Shown here one piece after another: positions 1 through 5,956 of a stretch of 6,874 nt of DNA. The stretch lies in the NCBI GenBank assembly GCA_003511885.1, contig DOIX01000126.1, positions 390-7,263 on the forward strand. Reading direction: 5' to 3'. The notes beneath the pieces are model-generated. The model did not search any database. It saw nothing but the letters and a program-made list of their open reading frames with translations, and was not told the origin of the DNA. Each line of letters begins with the position of its first letter. Position 1 is the stretch's first letter. Position numbers and translations under genes: made by a program. The stretch comes from Cyanobacteria bacterium UBA11153. GTDB lineage: Bacteria; Cyanobacteriota; Cyanobacteriia; Cyanobacteriales; Coleofasciculaceae.

Positions 1-93
1 ATTCTCAATTCCTCAAACCCTTGATTTTACAGTTTTCTTCCTGAGCCAATAGCCTCTAGTCCCTCGCTATAATACGCCAATCTTGACTAATAA

Positions 94-109
94 TCAGTAT
101 TTTTACTGA
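94..109 (-). terminator. AT-rich stem-loop downstream of the 146-715 gene, weak terminator candidate
   Basis: TCAGTA (94-99) and TACTGA (104-109) form a perfect 6-bp inverted repeat around a TTTT loop, about 37 bases past the stop codon of the minus-strand gene. The stem has only two G-C pairs and no long U-run follows it on the minus strand, so termination is a position-based inference. The rest of 1-145 shows no gene. Confidence 0.3.
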
Positions 110-143
110 GAATAGTGTAATTTTGGTGATTTTTCTGATAATC

Positions 144-164
144 TCTTACCTCTTACCTCTCACC
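144..164. repeat. Heptanucleotide tandem repeat (three units) over a stop codon
   Basis: Three heptads lie head to tail: TCTTACC (144-150), TCTTACC (151-157) and TCTCACC (158-164). On the minus strand they encode the last residues and the TAA stop (146-148) of the hypothetical gene. Short tandem heptanucleotide repeats are a known class in cyanobacterial genomes. I do not equate this motif with a named family. Similar CTCTTACCT/TCACCTCT strings recur inside cyaC near 2811-2840 and 3479-3495. Confidence 0.65.
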
Positions 165-715
165 TGCCTCACAGTATGAGGTAAAACACCAACCAACAGG
201 GCGAATGCTTCATCTGGTATATAAGCAATTGTCGCGCTATCAAAGAAGCCCTCAAACTGTTCCATAATTTTTTGAGCGCGTTTAATTGGATCTGGGTTTT
301 CGGTAATTTGGAGAGTGAGGCGCACCCACTGCCGCCGGATTAAATAAGCCCGCTGTCTTTCGTCAGGAGATTCCGGGGAGATTAAGTCAAGATTTCCTAC
401 TGGTAAAACTTTCCGACAATCGGTATCCAATGACACTCCGACTGCCGAACCAGGTCCGGCGAATTCTGCATGATAACGTTTATATAGAATTAAACCATTT
501 CGACGCTTAGGATTAACAATTAATAACTGTTTATCGTGAAGCTGTTTGAGGATTTTGTTTGTGGGTGAGTCACACATCTTATCCTTGCGGAAGTTCAGGC
601 TTTCCTGGTTAATGCCACTAGCCCCTTGAGAGTTAGCTGTTGTTGTCAGGCGGGTAATTATCTCTTCTTCTGGATAAAGAGCTGTCTGGTAAGGCTGTTT
701 ATTTTCGCTCTCCAT
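146..715 (-). CDS. Conserved-looking cyanobacterial hypothetical protein, possible C-terminal helix-turn-helix
   Basis: A 189-residue soluble protein with no signal peptide or membrane segment; I do not recognise a named family. The N-terminal third is polar and probably flexible. Residues 52-80 (NKILKQLHDKQLLIVNPKRR and onward) read like a helix plus a strand-turn-strand, as in a winged-helix wing. Residues 128-186 are the most family-like part: RRQWVRLTLQITENPDP, then IMEQFEGFFD, IPDEAFALLVGVLP and HTVRQVR. The stretch DEAFALLVGVLPHTVRQVR has the spacing of a helix-turn-helix, so DNA binding is possible but inferred. The ATG at 713-715 has only a weak ribosome site (GAG about 7 bases upstream); the next in-frame Met (residue 47) would remove the start of the ordered region. 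The C-terminal VRGKR and stop come from a heptad repeat, so the native end may have been altered. It lies 129 bases downstream of the GNAT gene on the same strand; a shared transcript is possible but not required. Confidence 0.8.
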   Translation of the reverse strand: MESENKQPYQTALYPEEEIITRLTTTANSQGASGINQESLNFRKDKMCDSPTNKILKQLHDKQLLIVNPKRRNGLILYKRYHAEFAGPGSAVGVSLDTDCRKVLPVGNLDLISPESPDERQRAYLIRRQWVRLTLQITENPDPIKRAQKIMEQFEGFFDSATIAYIPDEAFALLVGVLPHTVRQVRGKR

Positions 716-844
716 TTCAACTCATATTTCTTAACTTTAAGGTAGCTGGTACACACCCAGATTTAGATCGTAACTGGCTGTTTCTAAATTAACAGAAATT
801 GTTGATGAAATAGTCAAGAAAACTGTCAAAACGTCGGAAAATCA
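716..844 (-). promoter_or_regulatory. Short intergenic spacer with a possible promoter for the 146-715 gene
   Basis: This 129-base spacer separates two co-directional minus-strand genes. On the minus strand there is a good -35-like TTGACT (plus strand AGTCAA, 812-817), followed 17 bases later by TGTTAA, a poor -10. A small dyad, TTTCT (781-785) and AGAAA (794-798), overlaps the -10 region. No terminator hairpin for the GNAT gene is visible. The promoter call is weak. Confidence 0.25.
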
Positions 845-1501
845 TCACCCTGTCTCTGGCTCGCTGGCGGCTGGGTGAAAATGCTTGTGCAAGAAAAGCC
901 TTCTGGGGTGTCTCAGAAGCCATGCACCGTAGCTAGGCTCAACGCGATGGAGTTGATAGCCTGTTTTCAGATACAGTTGCCGTGCCTGATGATTGTTTTC
1001 CAAAACATGGAGGTAGAGATCCGGAAAACCCCATTCTAGCGATTTGCGATCGCAAGCTTTGAGCAATTCTTCTGCTACCCCCTGTCGGCGACAGGATTTA
1101 CTGACAGCTAGATTGGAGATGTAAGGATATTGAAGGCTATTGCTTCTCCAAGGGAAGAAGGAGCACAGAGCGATTTCCACAGTCCCGACAATCCTGTCTT
1201 TTGTGCCATCAATTCCAGAAACCCTAGTAGCTGCGACTAAACAAGTGTAATGGGGTGAGTTACTGCGGATGCGGTTGCGTAAATCTTCGTAAATGCCCAA
1301 TCGCAGCATGGGATAAACCCACCGGAGGATACCTTGACAAGAGTGAAAGCTGTCCGTCAAAATTTCTGCCAATGAGGTTAAATCCTGCTCTTGAGCTGTC
1401 CGGATGGTAAAGTTAGATCTACGGGGCATCAAGGCATCCTGACTGTTAGGGATAAGTTCGTCAGGGATCGATAAAGGGAAGCAGGGTTTCACGATCGCCA
1501 A
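845..1501 (-). CDS. GNAT-family N-acetyltransferase
   Basis: A predicted acetyl-CoA-dependent N-acyltransferase; the acceptor (protein N-terminus, lysine or small amine) cannot be read from sequence. The GNAT fold runs from about residue 31 (FTIRTAQEQDLTSLAEIL, strand 1/helix 1). Motif A is YISNLAVSKSCRRQGVAEELL, with the CoA pyrophosphate loop R138-R-Q-G141-V-A143. Motif B is LYLHVLENNHQARQLYLKTGY, with N170, Y177 and G181-Y182. The YLHV-ENN-A--LY-K-GY block resembles the RimI-like and plastid-type GNATs of plants and cyanobacteria. Two starts are credible. The longest uses TTG at 1499-1501 with AGGA 7 bases upstream. An internal ATG at 1427-1429 (residue 25) also has AGGA 7 bases upstream and begins just before the fold, giving 194 residues. 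The longer form is listed, but the 24-residue extension is uncertain. One HIP1 site (1046-1053) lies within the gene. It is divergent from cyaC. Confidence 0.87.
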   Translation of the reverse strand: MAIVKPCFPLSIPDELIPNSQDALMPRRSNFTIRTAQEQDLTSLAEILTDSFHSCQGILRWVYPMLRLGIYEDLRNRIRSNSPHYTCLVAATRVSGIDGTKDRIVGTVEIALCSFFPWRSNSLQYPYISNLAVSKSCRRQGVAEELLKACDRKSLEWGFPDLYLHVLENNHQARQLYLKTGYQLHRVEPSYGAWLLRHPRRLFLHKHFHPAASEPETG

Positions 1502-1559
1502 AACATTTTCCTAAAAAACAATAGTATTCTACAAGGAGCTACTTGGAAATATGACAACC

Positions 1560-1592
1560 CCTGATGAGGGAATACTCATCACCATCATCAGG
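1560..1592. promoter_or_regulatory. Nested, mutually exclusive inverted repeats upstream of the GNAT gene
   Basis: CCTGATGA (1560-1567) pairs perfectly with TCATCAGG (1585-1592). Inside it, GATGAG (1563-1568) pairs with CTCATC (1575-1580). The two stems share bases, so only one can form at a time. The element lies 59 bases upstream of the TTG start of the acetyltransferase, at or above its possible promoter. It could be an operator or an alternative-fold leader; nothing else supports a specific role. Confidence 0.35.
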
Positions 1593-1858
1593 ATCTAGCC
1601 TCGGTGGATTAGCAAGATGCTTCTTAACGCTAGCATCAATTTGAAGGCCGATCGCGGGTTGGACTTATCGGTTGGGAAGAGGGATGATGGGGCTGGCGAT
1701 AGCAAGCTTGTGGTGGAGCGATGGTTTTCCGGTAGGCACTGAAGCTACGGTTTTGGACAAATCGTCTCACTTTTCATCCCAAGTCGCAATCGCTTATGTT
1801 ATTTAGATTGGGTGAGTTGGGGGGCGGGATACCAGGGGAACGGAAGTTATCCTGTTTT

Positions 1859-1873
1859 TGACACTTGGTGTCA
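1859..1873. promoter_or_regulatory. Perfect dyad TGACAC-TTG-GTGTCA upstream of cyaC
   Basis: Two perfect 6-bp arms are separated by three bases and overlap a -35-like TTGACA (1858-1863), 116 bases before the cyaC start. The arrangement is typical of an operator bound by a dimeric regulator. It does not fit the NtcA consensus GTA-N8-TAC or the CRP consensus TGTGA-N6-TCACA. No regulator is assigned. Confidence 0.4.
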
Positions 1874-1976
1874 CCATCGCTTCTCCAAGCTTTTGAGGCA
1901 TGACAAGGGCGCTTCCTATCCGGAAGAATCTGTCCAGAGGGTGCAAAATATTGTAGTAAATGCAAGTCCTGGTGGT

Positions 1977-1982
1977 AGGAGA
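1977..1982 (+). promoter_or_regulatory. Ribosome binding site that decides the cyaC start
   Basis: AGGAGA lies with its AGGAG core 8 bases before the ATG at 1990-1992. The other in-frame ATG, at 1960, has no purine-rich site upstream (ATTGTAGTAA precedes it). It would add ten residues ahead of the conserved receiver start, so 1990 is preferred. Confidence 0.75.
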
Positions 1983-1989
1983 GCAGTGT

Positions 1990-4900
1990 ATGCAATCCCA
2001 AGAAACTTATAAGCCTAAACTTTTGGTTGTCGATGATGAGCCTGACAACCTTGACTTGCTCTATCGCACTTTCCATCGAGATTATCAGGTTTTGAGGGCA
2101 GAAAATGGAGTGGCGGCACTGGAAATTTTAGCCCGTGAGGAAAATATTGCTGTTATTATCTCGGATCAGCGAATGCCTTTAATGAGCGGTACGGAATTAC
2201 TGAGCCTGACTGCTACTCAGTACCCGGATATCATCCGGATTATTTTGACAGGCTACACGGATGTGGAAAACTTGGTGGAGGCAATTAACACGGGGAAGGT
2301 GTTTAAGTATGTCACTAAACCATGGAATGCCGAGGATCTCAAGTCGGCAGTTAGACAAGCTTTGGATACCCACAATGTTTTGAAATTGCGTACTAGGGAG
2401 TTATCTCGTTCCCTCCGTCGGGAAAGACTCCTCAATACGGTGACTAATACGATTCGCAATGCTCAGTATGATAAGACTGATGCTTCTCCTCTTCAAGAAA
2501 TTTTGCAAAGAATTGTCGAAACGGTAGGTCAAGTTCTGGAAATCGATATTTGTATTCTACGTCCCTGTCAGAAGGAACAGTTGGTAGATGAGTGGTTTGT
2601 TTATGAAAAATCTGAGGGGGAAGAGGGGAGACAAGGAGGAGAAGGGGAAGAGCAGAGACAAGGGGGACAAGGGGGACAAGGGAGACAAGGGGAAGAGGAG
2701 AGACAAGGGGGACAAGGGGGACAAGGGGAAGAGGAGAGACAAGGGGGACAAGGGGGACAAGGGGGACAAGGAAGAGAGGATTCTCCTCTTGGCTCTAAAT
2801 CCTTACATATCACCTCTCCTCTTTCTCCTCTCACCTCTAAGCTTTTCCTGGCACAGACGGTGTGGGAAACCCGTGAGGTGACAATTGTTAACGATGTCTT
2901 GACAGATGAAAGATTTTATAGTGAAGTTCCCGATATTCAATTAAGGGGGATGCCTGGGGCTGGCTGCGCCCAGGCATACCAAAAAGCGAATATTCGTTCA
3001 ACTCTGGTTGTACCCCTGATTAGTCAACAGGAATTAGTAGCAGTGATGGCTCTCCATCAATGTGGGGAGCCTCACATCTGGGAAAATGATGAAATTGAGC
3101 TAGTGGTGATGGTAGCAGATCAAGCTGCTCTTGCCTTATCTCAGGCACGGGCTTACGAACGAATTCAAGCTTTGGCAACTCAACAAACCTTAATCAATAC
3201 TATTACTACAGCGATTCGTTCTACCCTTGATCCGAAAGAAATTTTTACGGCAATTACTCAACAATTAGCTCAAGCTCTCAAAGTGGATGGCTGTGTTTTA
3301 TCTCTGTGGAGTGAAGAGGATGAGTTTGTGCAATGTGTGGGTTTATATGATGGAAAATCGGCGCAGGTATTTGATACTGAAGGAGTTAGTTTTGCTGGGG
3401 ATAAAGAAGAAGTAAAAAGTCAAAACCAAGTCCTCTCTCCTCGCGATTCGGATCGTCATTCTCCTCATACGTCTGGCCTCTTACCTTTCACCTCTATGTC
3501 AGGACAACTCCCTCAATCTATAGTGCCAATTGGGAGTAATCCGGTGCTGCGACAACTCATCGATACTCAACAGCCTGTGATTGTCAACGATATGTCAGAA
3601 TATCCAGAAATCCAGGAATTTGACTTGGGCTTACGACAAAAAGCATCTGCCCTCTTACTAGTGCCATTACTCACAGATGGCAAAATAATTGGTAGTATTA
3701 CCCTACGACAAACCAATAAACCGCGCCAGTGGTTGTCATCAGAAATCGATCTCGCCCAATCAGTAGCATCTCAAGCTGCGATCGCAGTTCAACAATCTCG
3801 ACTTTATCAAAAAACTCGTCAACAAGCGGAACGGTTGATAGAATTGGATCGACAAAAGACCGAATTTTTCCAAAATGTATCTCATGAATTCCGCACCCCA
3901 TTGACTTTAACCGTTGGGCCATTAGAATCGGTAGTTAATCAAAAGCAGGGATTGTCTTACGAGCAAAGTGCGATCGCGCTCCGTAATTCCCGTCGTCTCT
4001 TGCGACTGGTTAATCAGCTTCTCGATTTACAAAGGCTCGATGCTAAAAGGATGCAGCCCAGTTTCCGTCCCTGCGATTTTGGGGATTTTGTCACGCAAAT
4101 TGTGGAGATATTTAGACCTTATTGTGAGAAGAAAAGAATCGGATTGTCAACCCAAATAATGCCATGTTCTTCAGTATATTTGGATTTAGAGAAATTTGAT
4201 AAAGTCCTGTATAATCTCCTGTCCAATGCCATGAAATTTACTAATTCTGGCGGTAATATTACTGTTATAGTAGAACCAGCAGGAGATTACGTTCGCCTCC
4301 AGACAATCGATACAGGAATTGGCATTAATAAAGAACAAATTCCTCATTTATTTGAGCGATTTAGACAAGCTGAAGGATCGGTGAATAGATCTTATGAAGG
4401 GAGTGGTTTAGGATTGGCTTTAGTTAAAGAATTAGTGGAACTTCATGGCGGTCAAATTTCGGTTGATTCGGAACCAAATCGAGGGACAACTTTTACAATT
4501 TGGCTCCAAACCGGAACAGCTCATTTGCCTGGAGAACAAATTCTCGAAGTACCTACAGAAATTAAGGCTAGTCGTGGCATTGTCGAATTAGCAGATTTAG
4601 ATACAGAATCAATTCTGGAAGATGAACCAGATAACGATAGCGAGGAAAATGAAGAAACTAATGATTCCGGTAAAATTTTAGTGGTAGATGATAATTCCGA
4701 CTTACGTGGCTATGTAGCTCAAATTTTACGACAGGTAGGTTATCAAGTAATGACGGCTCGGAATGGGCATCAAGGTTTTCAGATTGCTCAGAAAAAGCAA
4801 CCCCAACTAATTATCACAGATTTGATGATGCCTGAAGTATCGGGATTAGATTTAATTGAATTAATTCGGGCCAAAGAAAAATTGAAAGGAACGCCAATAA

Positions 4901-5739
4901 TTCTCCTCACGGCTAAAGCAGATGAATTAAGTAGAATTGAGGGGAGGGAACAAGGAGCAGATGCTTATTTATCAAAACCTTTTAATGACAGAGAATTGTT
5001 AGCAGAAGTCCGAAATCTGCTCGCATTGAAAGCCAACGAAAGAAAAGTAGTAGAATTAAACAATTACCTCACAGAATCCGTACTAAAACGCTTTTTGCCC
5101 CCAGCAATGGTAGAGAAAGCAGCCAAAGGTGAACTAGTTTTAGATTTGCATCCAGAGCCACGACTGATTACCACCCTCTTTAGCGATATTGTCGGATTTA
5201 CTCAATTATCGAATACTTTGCGATCGCTTCGGATTGCTGACTTACTCAATCAATACCTAGCAGCCATGACTGAAGCCATTTTCGAGAATGGCGGTACAGT
5301 AAATAAATTTATGGGAGATGGTATCTTAGCAATTTTTGGAGCGCCAGAGGAAATCTCGCCCCAACAACAAGCCCTAAGCGCTATTGCGACAGGAAGGCAA
5401 ATGCTGCGCTCCTTACAGAAACTCAACCAAGAGTGGGAAGCCCAGGGGATTGTCGGGAATGATGGCCCCCCCCCAGTAAGATTCCGCTGTGGTATTCATC
5501 AGGGCACCGCCGTAGTGGGTATGTTTGGTGGTAGGGAAAGATTAGACTATACGGCAATTGGTCCTGCTGTCAATATTGCATCCCGACTCCAAGAGGCAGC
5601 CCAACCAAACTCAATTCTCATTTCTGCTAGTGTTGCTGACTGGCTAGAGGATCGTACAATTACTAAGTGCAGCCCTCTGAAGTTGAAAGGAGTGGATGAA
5701 ACGGTACTGACTTTTGCAGTTAACCCGACAGTTGACTAA
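1990..5739 (+). CDS. cyaC: CyaC: hybrid histidine kinase / class III adenylate cyclase
   Basis: A 1249-residue soluble signalling protein expected to convert ATP to cAMP under phosphorelay control. REC1 is residues 10-125: acidic D15/D16, phospho-acceptor D59 in SDQRMP, T87, K110. GAF1 (about 165-390) is interrupted by repeat-coded inserts; GAF2 is about 400-600. HisKA follows with H632 in NVSHEFRTPLT. The HATPase (about 733-845) has N746, G1 box D774 in DTGIGI and G2 box 804-GSGLG. An acidic linker leads to REC2 (895-1010; D900/D901, D944, T974, K996), then a helical linker and the cyclase (about 1045-1245). Its metal-binding D1066 (FSDIVGFT) and D1110, adenine-selecting K1106 and D1186, and transition-state N1195 and R1199 are all present, so it should be ATP-specific and active as a homodimer. 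This order matches CyaC of Spirulina and Anabaena, where His-Asp phosphotransfer stimulates the cyclase; in Anabaena it has been placed downstream of the phytochrome-like AphC. It is somewhat longer than those proteins, mostly through the low-complexity insert at 209-283. No transmembrane segment is seen. Confidence 0.95.
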   Translation: MQSQETYKPKLLVVDDEPDNLDLLYRTFHRDYQVLRAENGVAALEILAREENIAVIISDQRMPLMSGTELLSLTATQYPDIIRIILTGYTDVENLVEAINTGKVFKYVTKPWNAEDLKSAVRQALDTHNVLKLRTRELSRSLRRERLLNTVTNTIRNAQYDKTDASPLQEILQRIVETVGQVLEIDICILRPCQKEQLVDEWFVYEKSEGEEGRQGGEGEEQRQGGQGGQGRQGEEERQGGQGGQGEEERQGGQGGQGGQGREDSPLGSKSLHITSPLSPLTSKLFLAQTVWETREVTIVNDVLTDERFYSEVPDIQLRGMPGAGCAQAYQKANIRSTLVVPLISQQELVAVMALHQCGEPHIWENDEIELVVMVADQAALALSQARAYERIQALATQQTLINTITTAIRSTLDPKEIFTAITQQLAQALKVDGCVLSLWSEEDEFVQCVGLYDGKSAQVFDTEGVSFAGDKEEVKSQNQVLSPRDSDRHSPHTSGLLPFTSMSGQLPQSIVPIGSNPVLRQLIDTQQPVIVNDMSEYPEIQEFDLGLRQKASALLLVPLLTDGKIIGSITLRQTNKPRQWLSSEIDLAQSVASQAAIAVQQSRLYQKTRQQAERLIELDRQKTEFFQNVSHEFRTPLTLTVGPLESVVNQKQGLSYEQSAIALRNSRRLLRLVNQLLDLQRLDAKRMQPSFRPCDFGDFVTQIVEIFRPYCEKKRIGLSTQIMPCSSVYLDLEKFDKVLYNLLSNAMKFTNSGGNITVIVEPAGDYVRLQTIDTGIGINKEQIPHLFERFRQAEGSVNRSYEGSGLGLALVKELVELHGGQISVDSEPNRGTTFTIWLQTGTAHLPGEQILEVPTEIKASRGIVELADLDTESILEDEPDNDSEENEETNDSGKILVVDDNSDLRGYVAQILRQVGYQVMTARNGHQGFQIAQKKQPQLIITDLMMPEVSGLDLIELIRAKEKLKGTPIILLTAKADELSRIEGREQGADAYLSKPFNDRELLAEVRNLLALKANERKVVELNNYLTESVLKRFLPPAMVEKAAKGELVLDLHPEPRLITTLFSDIVGFTQLSNTLRSLRIADLLNQYLAAMTEAIFENGGTVNKFMGDGILAIFGAPEEISPQQQALSAIATGRQMLRSLQKLNQEWEAQGIVGNDGPPPVRFRCGIHQGTAVVGMFGGRERLDYTAIGPAVNIASRLQEAAQPNSILISASVADWLEDRTITKCSPLKLKGVDETVLTFAVNPTVD
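2614..2838 (+). repeat. In-frame minisatellite and pyrimidine tail inside the GAF1 domain of cyaC
   Basis: The purine-rich part (2614-2780) is built from 9-base GGGGGACAA units, each coding GGQ. These sit in a higher-order unit beginning GAAGAGGAGAGACAAGG that starts at 2647 (GAAGAGCAG variant), 2692 and 2728, so spacings are 45 and 36 bases. Protein units read EEERQGGQGGQG plus or minus one GGQ or GRQ. A pyrimidine-rich stretch follows (2781-2838; protein LHITSPLSPLTSK), roughly complementary in composition to the purine part. Around their junction AAGAGAGGA/TTCTCCTCTT is a near-palindrome. All unit lengths are multiples of three. I read four frames across the repeat as open, two per strand, so copy changes would lengthen the linker without stops. 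It lies between FVYEKS and LFLAQTVWE, both ordinary GAF sequence. Confidence 0.85.
2947..2980 (+). repeat. Strong palindrome within the cyaC GAF1 coding sequence
   Basis: ATGCCTGGG (2950-2958) pairs perfectly with CCCAGGCAT (2969-2977) around a 10-base loop. Beyond one mismatch, GG (2947-2948) pairs with CC (2979-2980). It encodes GMPGAGCAQAYQ just ahead of the conserved ANIRSTLVVPL strand. A stem this long and GC-rich is unusual by chance in coding DNA and may be a small inserted palindromic repeat. Confidence 0.6.
3400..3516 (+). repeat. Pyrimidine-rich, repeat-like insert in the GAF2 domain of cyaC
   Basis: Residues 471-509 (starting DKEEVKSQNQVLSPRDSDRH) are polar and low-complexity and interrupt GAF2 between VQCVGLYDGKSAQVFDTEG and IVPIGSNPVLRQL. 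The DNA includes CTCTTACCTTTCACCTCT (3479-3496). This closely resembles the heptad repeat at 144-164 and the tail of the GAF1 insert at 2811-2838. The reading as an inserted, degraded intergenic-type repeat is inference from base composition and position. Confidence 0.45.
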
Positions 5740-5750
5740 AATGCCAATTC

Positions 5751-5818
5751 AGAAATCCGGTTTCTTTTGGCAAGACGCTCAAATTTCACAGGCAGCACTT
5801 ACGAGAAACCCGGTTTCT
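5751..5818. repeat. Two copies of a short cyanobacterial palindrome (AGAAAnCCGGTTTCT)
   Basis: Copy 1 is AGAAATCCGGTTTCT (5751-5765), starting 11 bases after the cyaC stop. Copy 2 is AGAAACCCGGTTTCT (5804-5818), a perfect 7-bp inverted repeat around a single C. In RNA the mismatch in copy 1 can be a G-U wobble. The copies could also pair with each other across the 38-base gap. From general knowledge, similar AGAAACCGGGTTTCT palindromes are dispersed in intergenic DNA of many filamentous cyanobacteria. They may stabilise or end the cyaC transcript; no U-tract follows either copy. Confidence 0.7.
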
Positions 5819-5835
5819 AGCAATACTGAATCAGT

Positions 5836-5851
5836 CCTCTAGAAATAGAGG
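5836..5851 (+). terminator. Hairpin with GAAA tetraloop, possible end of the cyaC transcript
   Basis: CCTCTA (5836-5841) and TAGAGG (5846-5851) form a perfect 6-bp stem closed by GAAA, a GNRA tetraloop. It is followed by TAATATTCT rather than a clean U-run, so it is at best a weak intrinsic terminator and may act in RNA processing or stability. Downstream, a -10-like TACAAT (5864-5869) could serve the next gene, but I find no -35 at the right distance. Confidence 0.35.
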
Positions 5852-5956
5852 TAATATTCTAGTTACAATTTAAACCATCAGTTTTTCCAGATTTCAGGCT
5901 CTAATTTTCATTCCCTAACGTCTCTTGTTGAAATTACACGAATTGGCAGGGTAGTT

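Larger units (their letters stand above)
1502..1989. other. 488-base divergent intergenic region between the GNAT gene and cyaC
   Basis: This should hold the promoters of both flanking genes. For the GNAT gene, minus-strand TTGTCA (plus 1552-1557) and TAGAAT (plus 1526-1531) resemble -35 and -10 boxes, but the 20-base gap is long. For cyaC, a perfect TTGACA lies at 1858-1863 without a convincing -10 at 16-19 bases. Two dyads (1560-1592 and 1859-1873) are listed separately. A 41-codon frame at 1617-1742 and longer overlapping frames over 1774-2076 lack ribosome sites and recognisable protein character, so I treat the region as non-coding. The distance suggests a long cyaC leader or extensive upstream regulation. 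Confidence 0.6.

Noticed and set aside
67..72. TATAAT as a plus-strand promoter -10 box
   Set aside because: No -35 box at 16-19 bases and no plus-strand gene follows; the downstream gene is on the minus strand.
1617..1742. 41-codon open frame on the plus strand
   Set aside because: No ribosome site, no recognisable protein features and short enough to occur by chance; comparative data would be needed to support it.
1960..1989. In-frame upstream ATG that would give CyaC ten more residues
   Set aside because: It has no ribosome site, while the ATG at 1990 has AGGAG 8 bases upstream and begins right before the receiver domain.
1774..2076. Overlapping open frames on both strands running into the start of cyaC
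   Set aside because: They overlap the ribosome site and first codons of a certain gene, have no recognisable protein character and no good start signals.
2614..2780. CRISPR-like array
   Set aside because: The units are contiguous 9-base repeats with no unique spacers and they code in frame within cyaC.
2557..2881. Extra open frames across the minisatellite (PLSPLSL-, PCPPC- and GDKGDK-type)
   Set aside because: They are alternative readings of the stop-free repeat within cyaC, not genes.
2965..2967. Cys326 in GAF1 as a bilin-binding cysteine, making CyaC a direct photoreceptor
   Set aside because: The following residue is Ala rather than the usual His, the spacing to the conserved strand is one short of phytochromes, and the Cys lies in a palindrome that may be an insertion.
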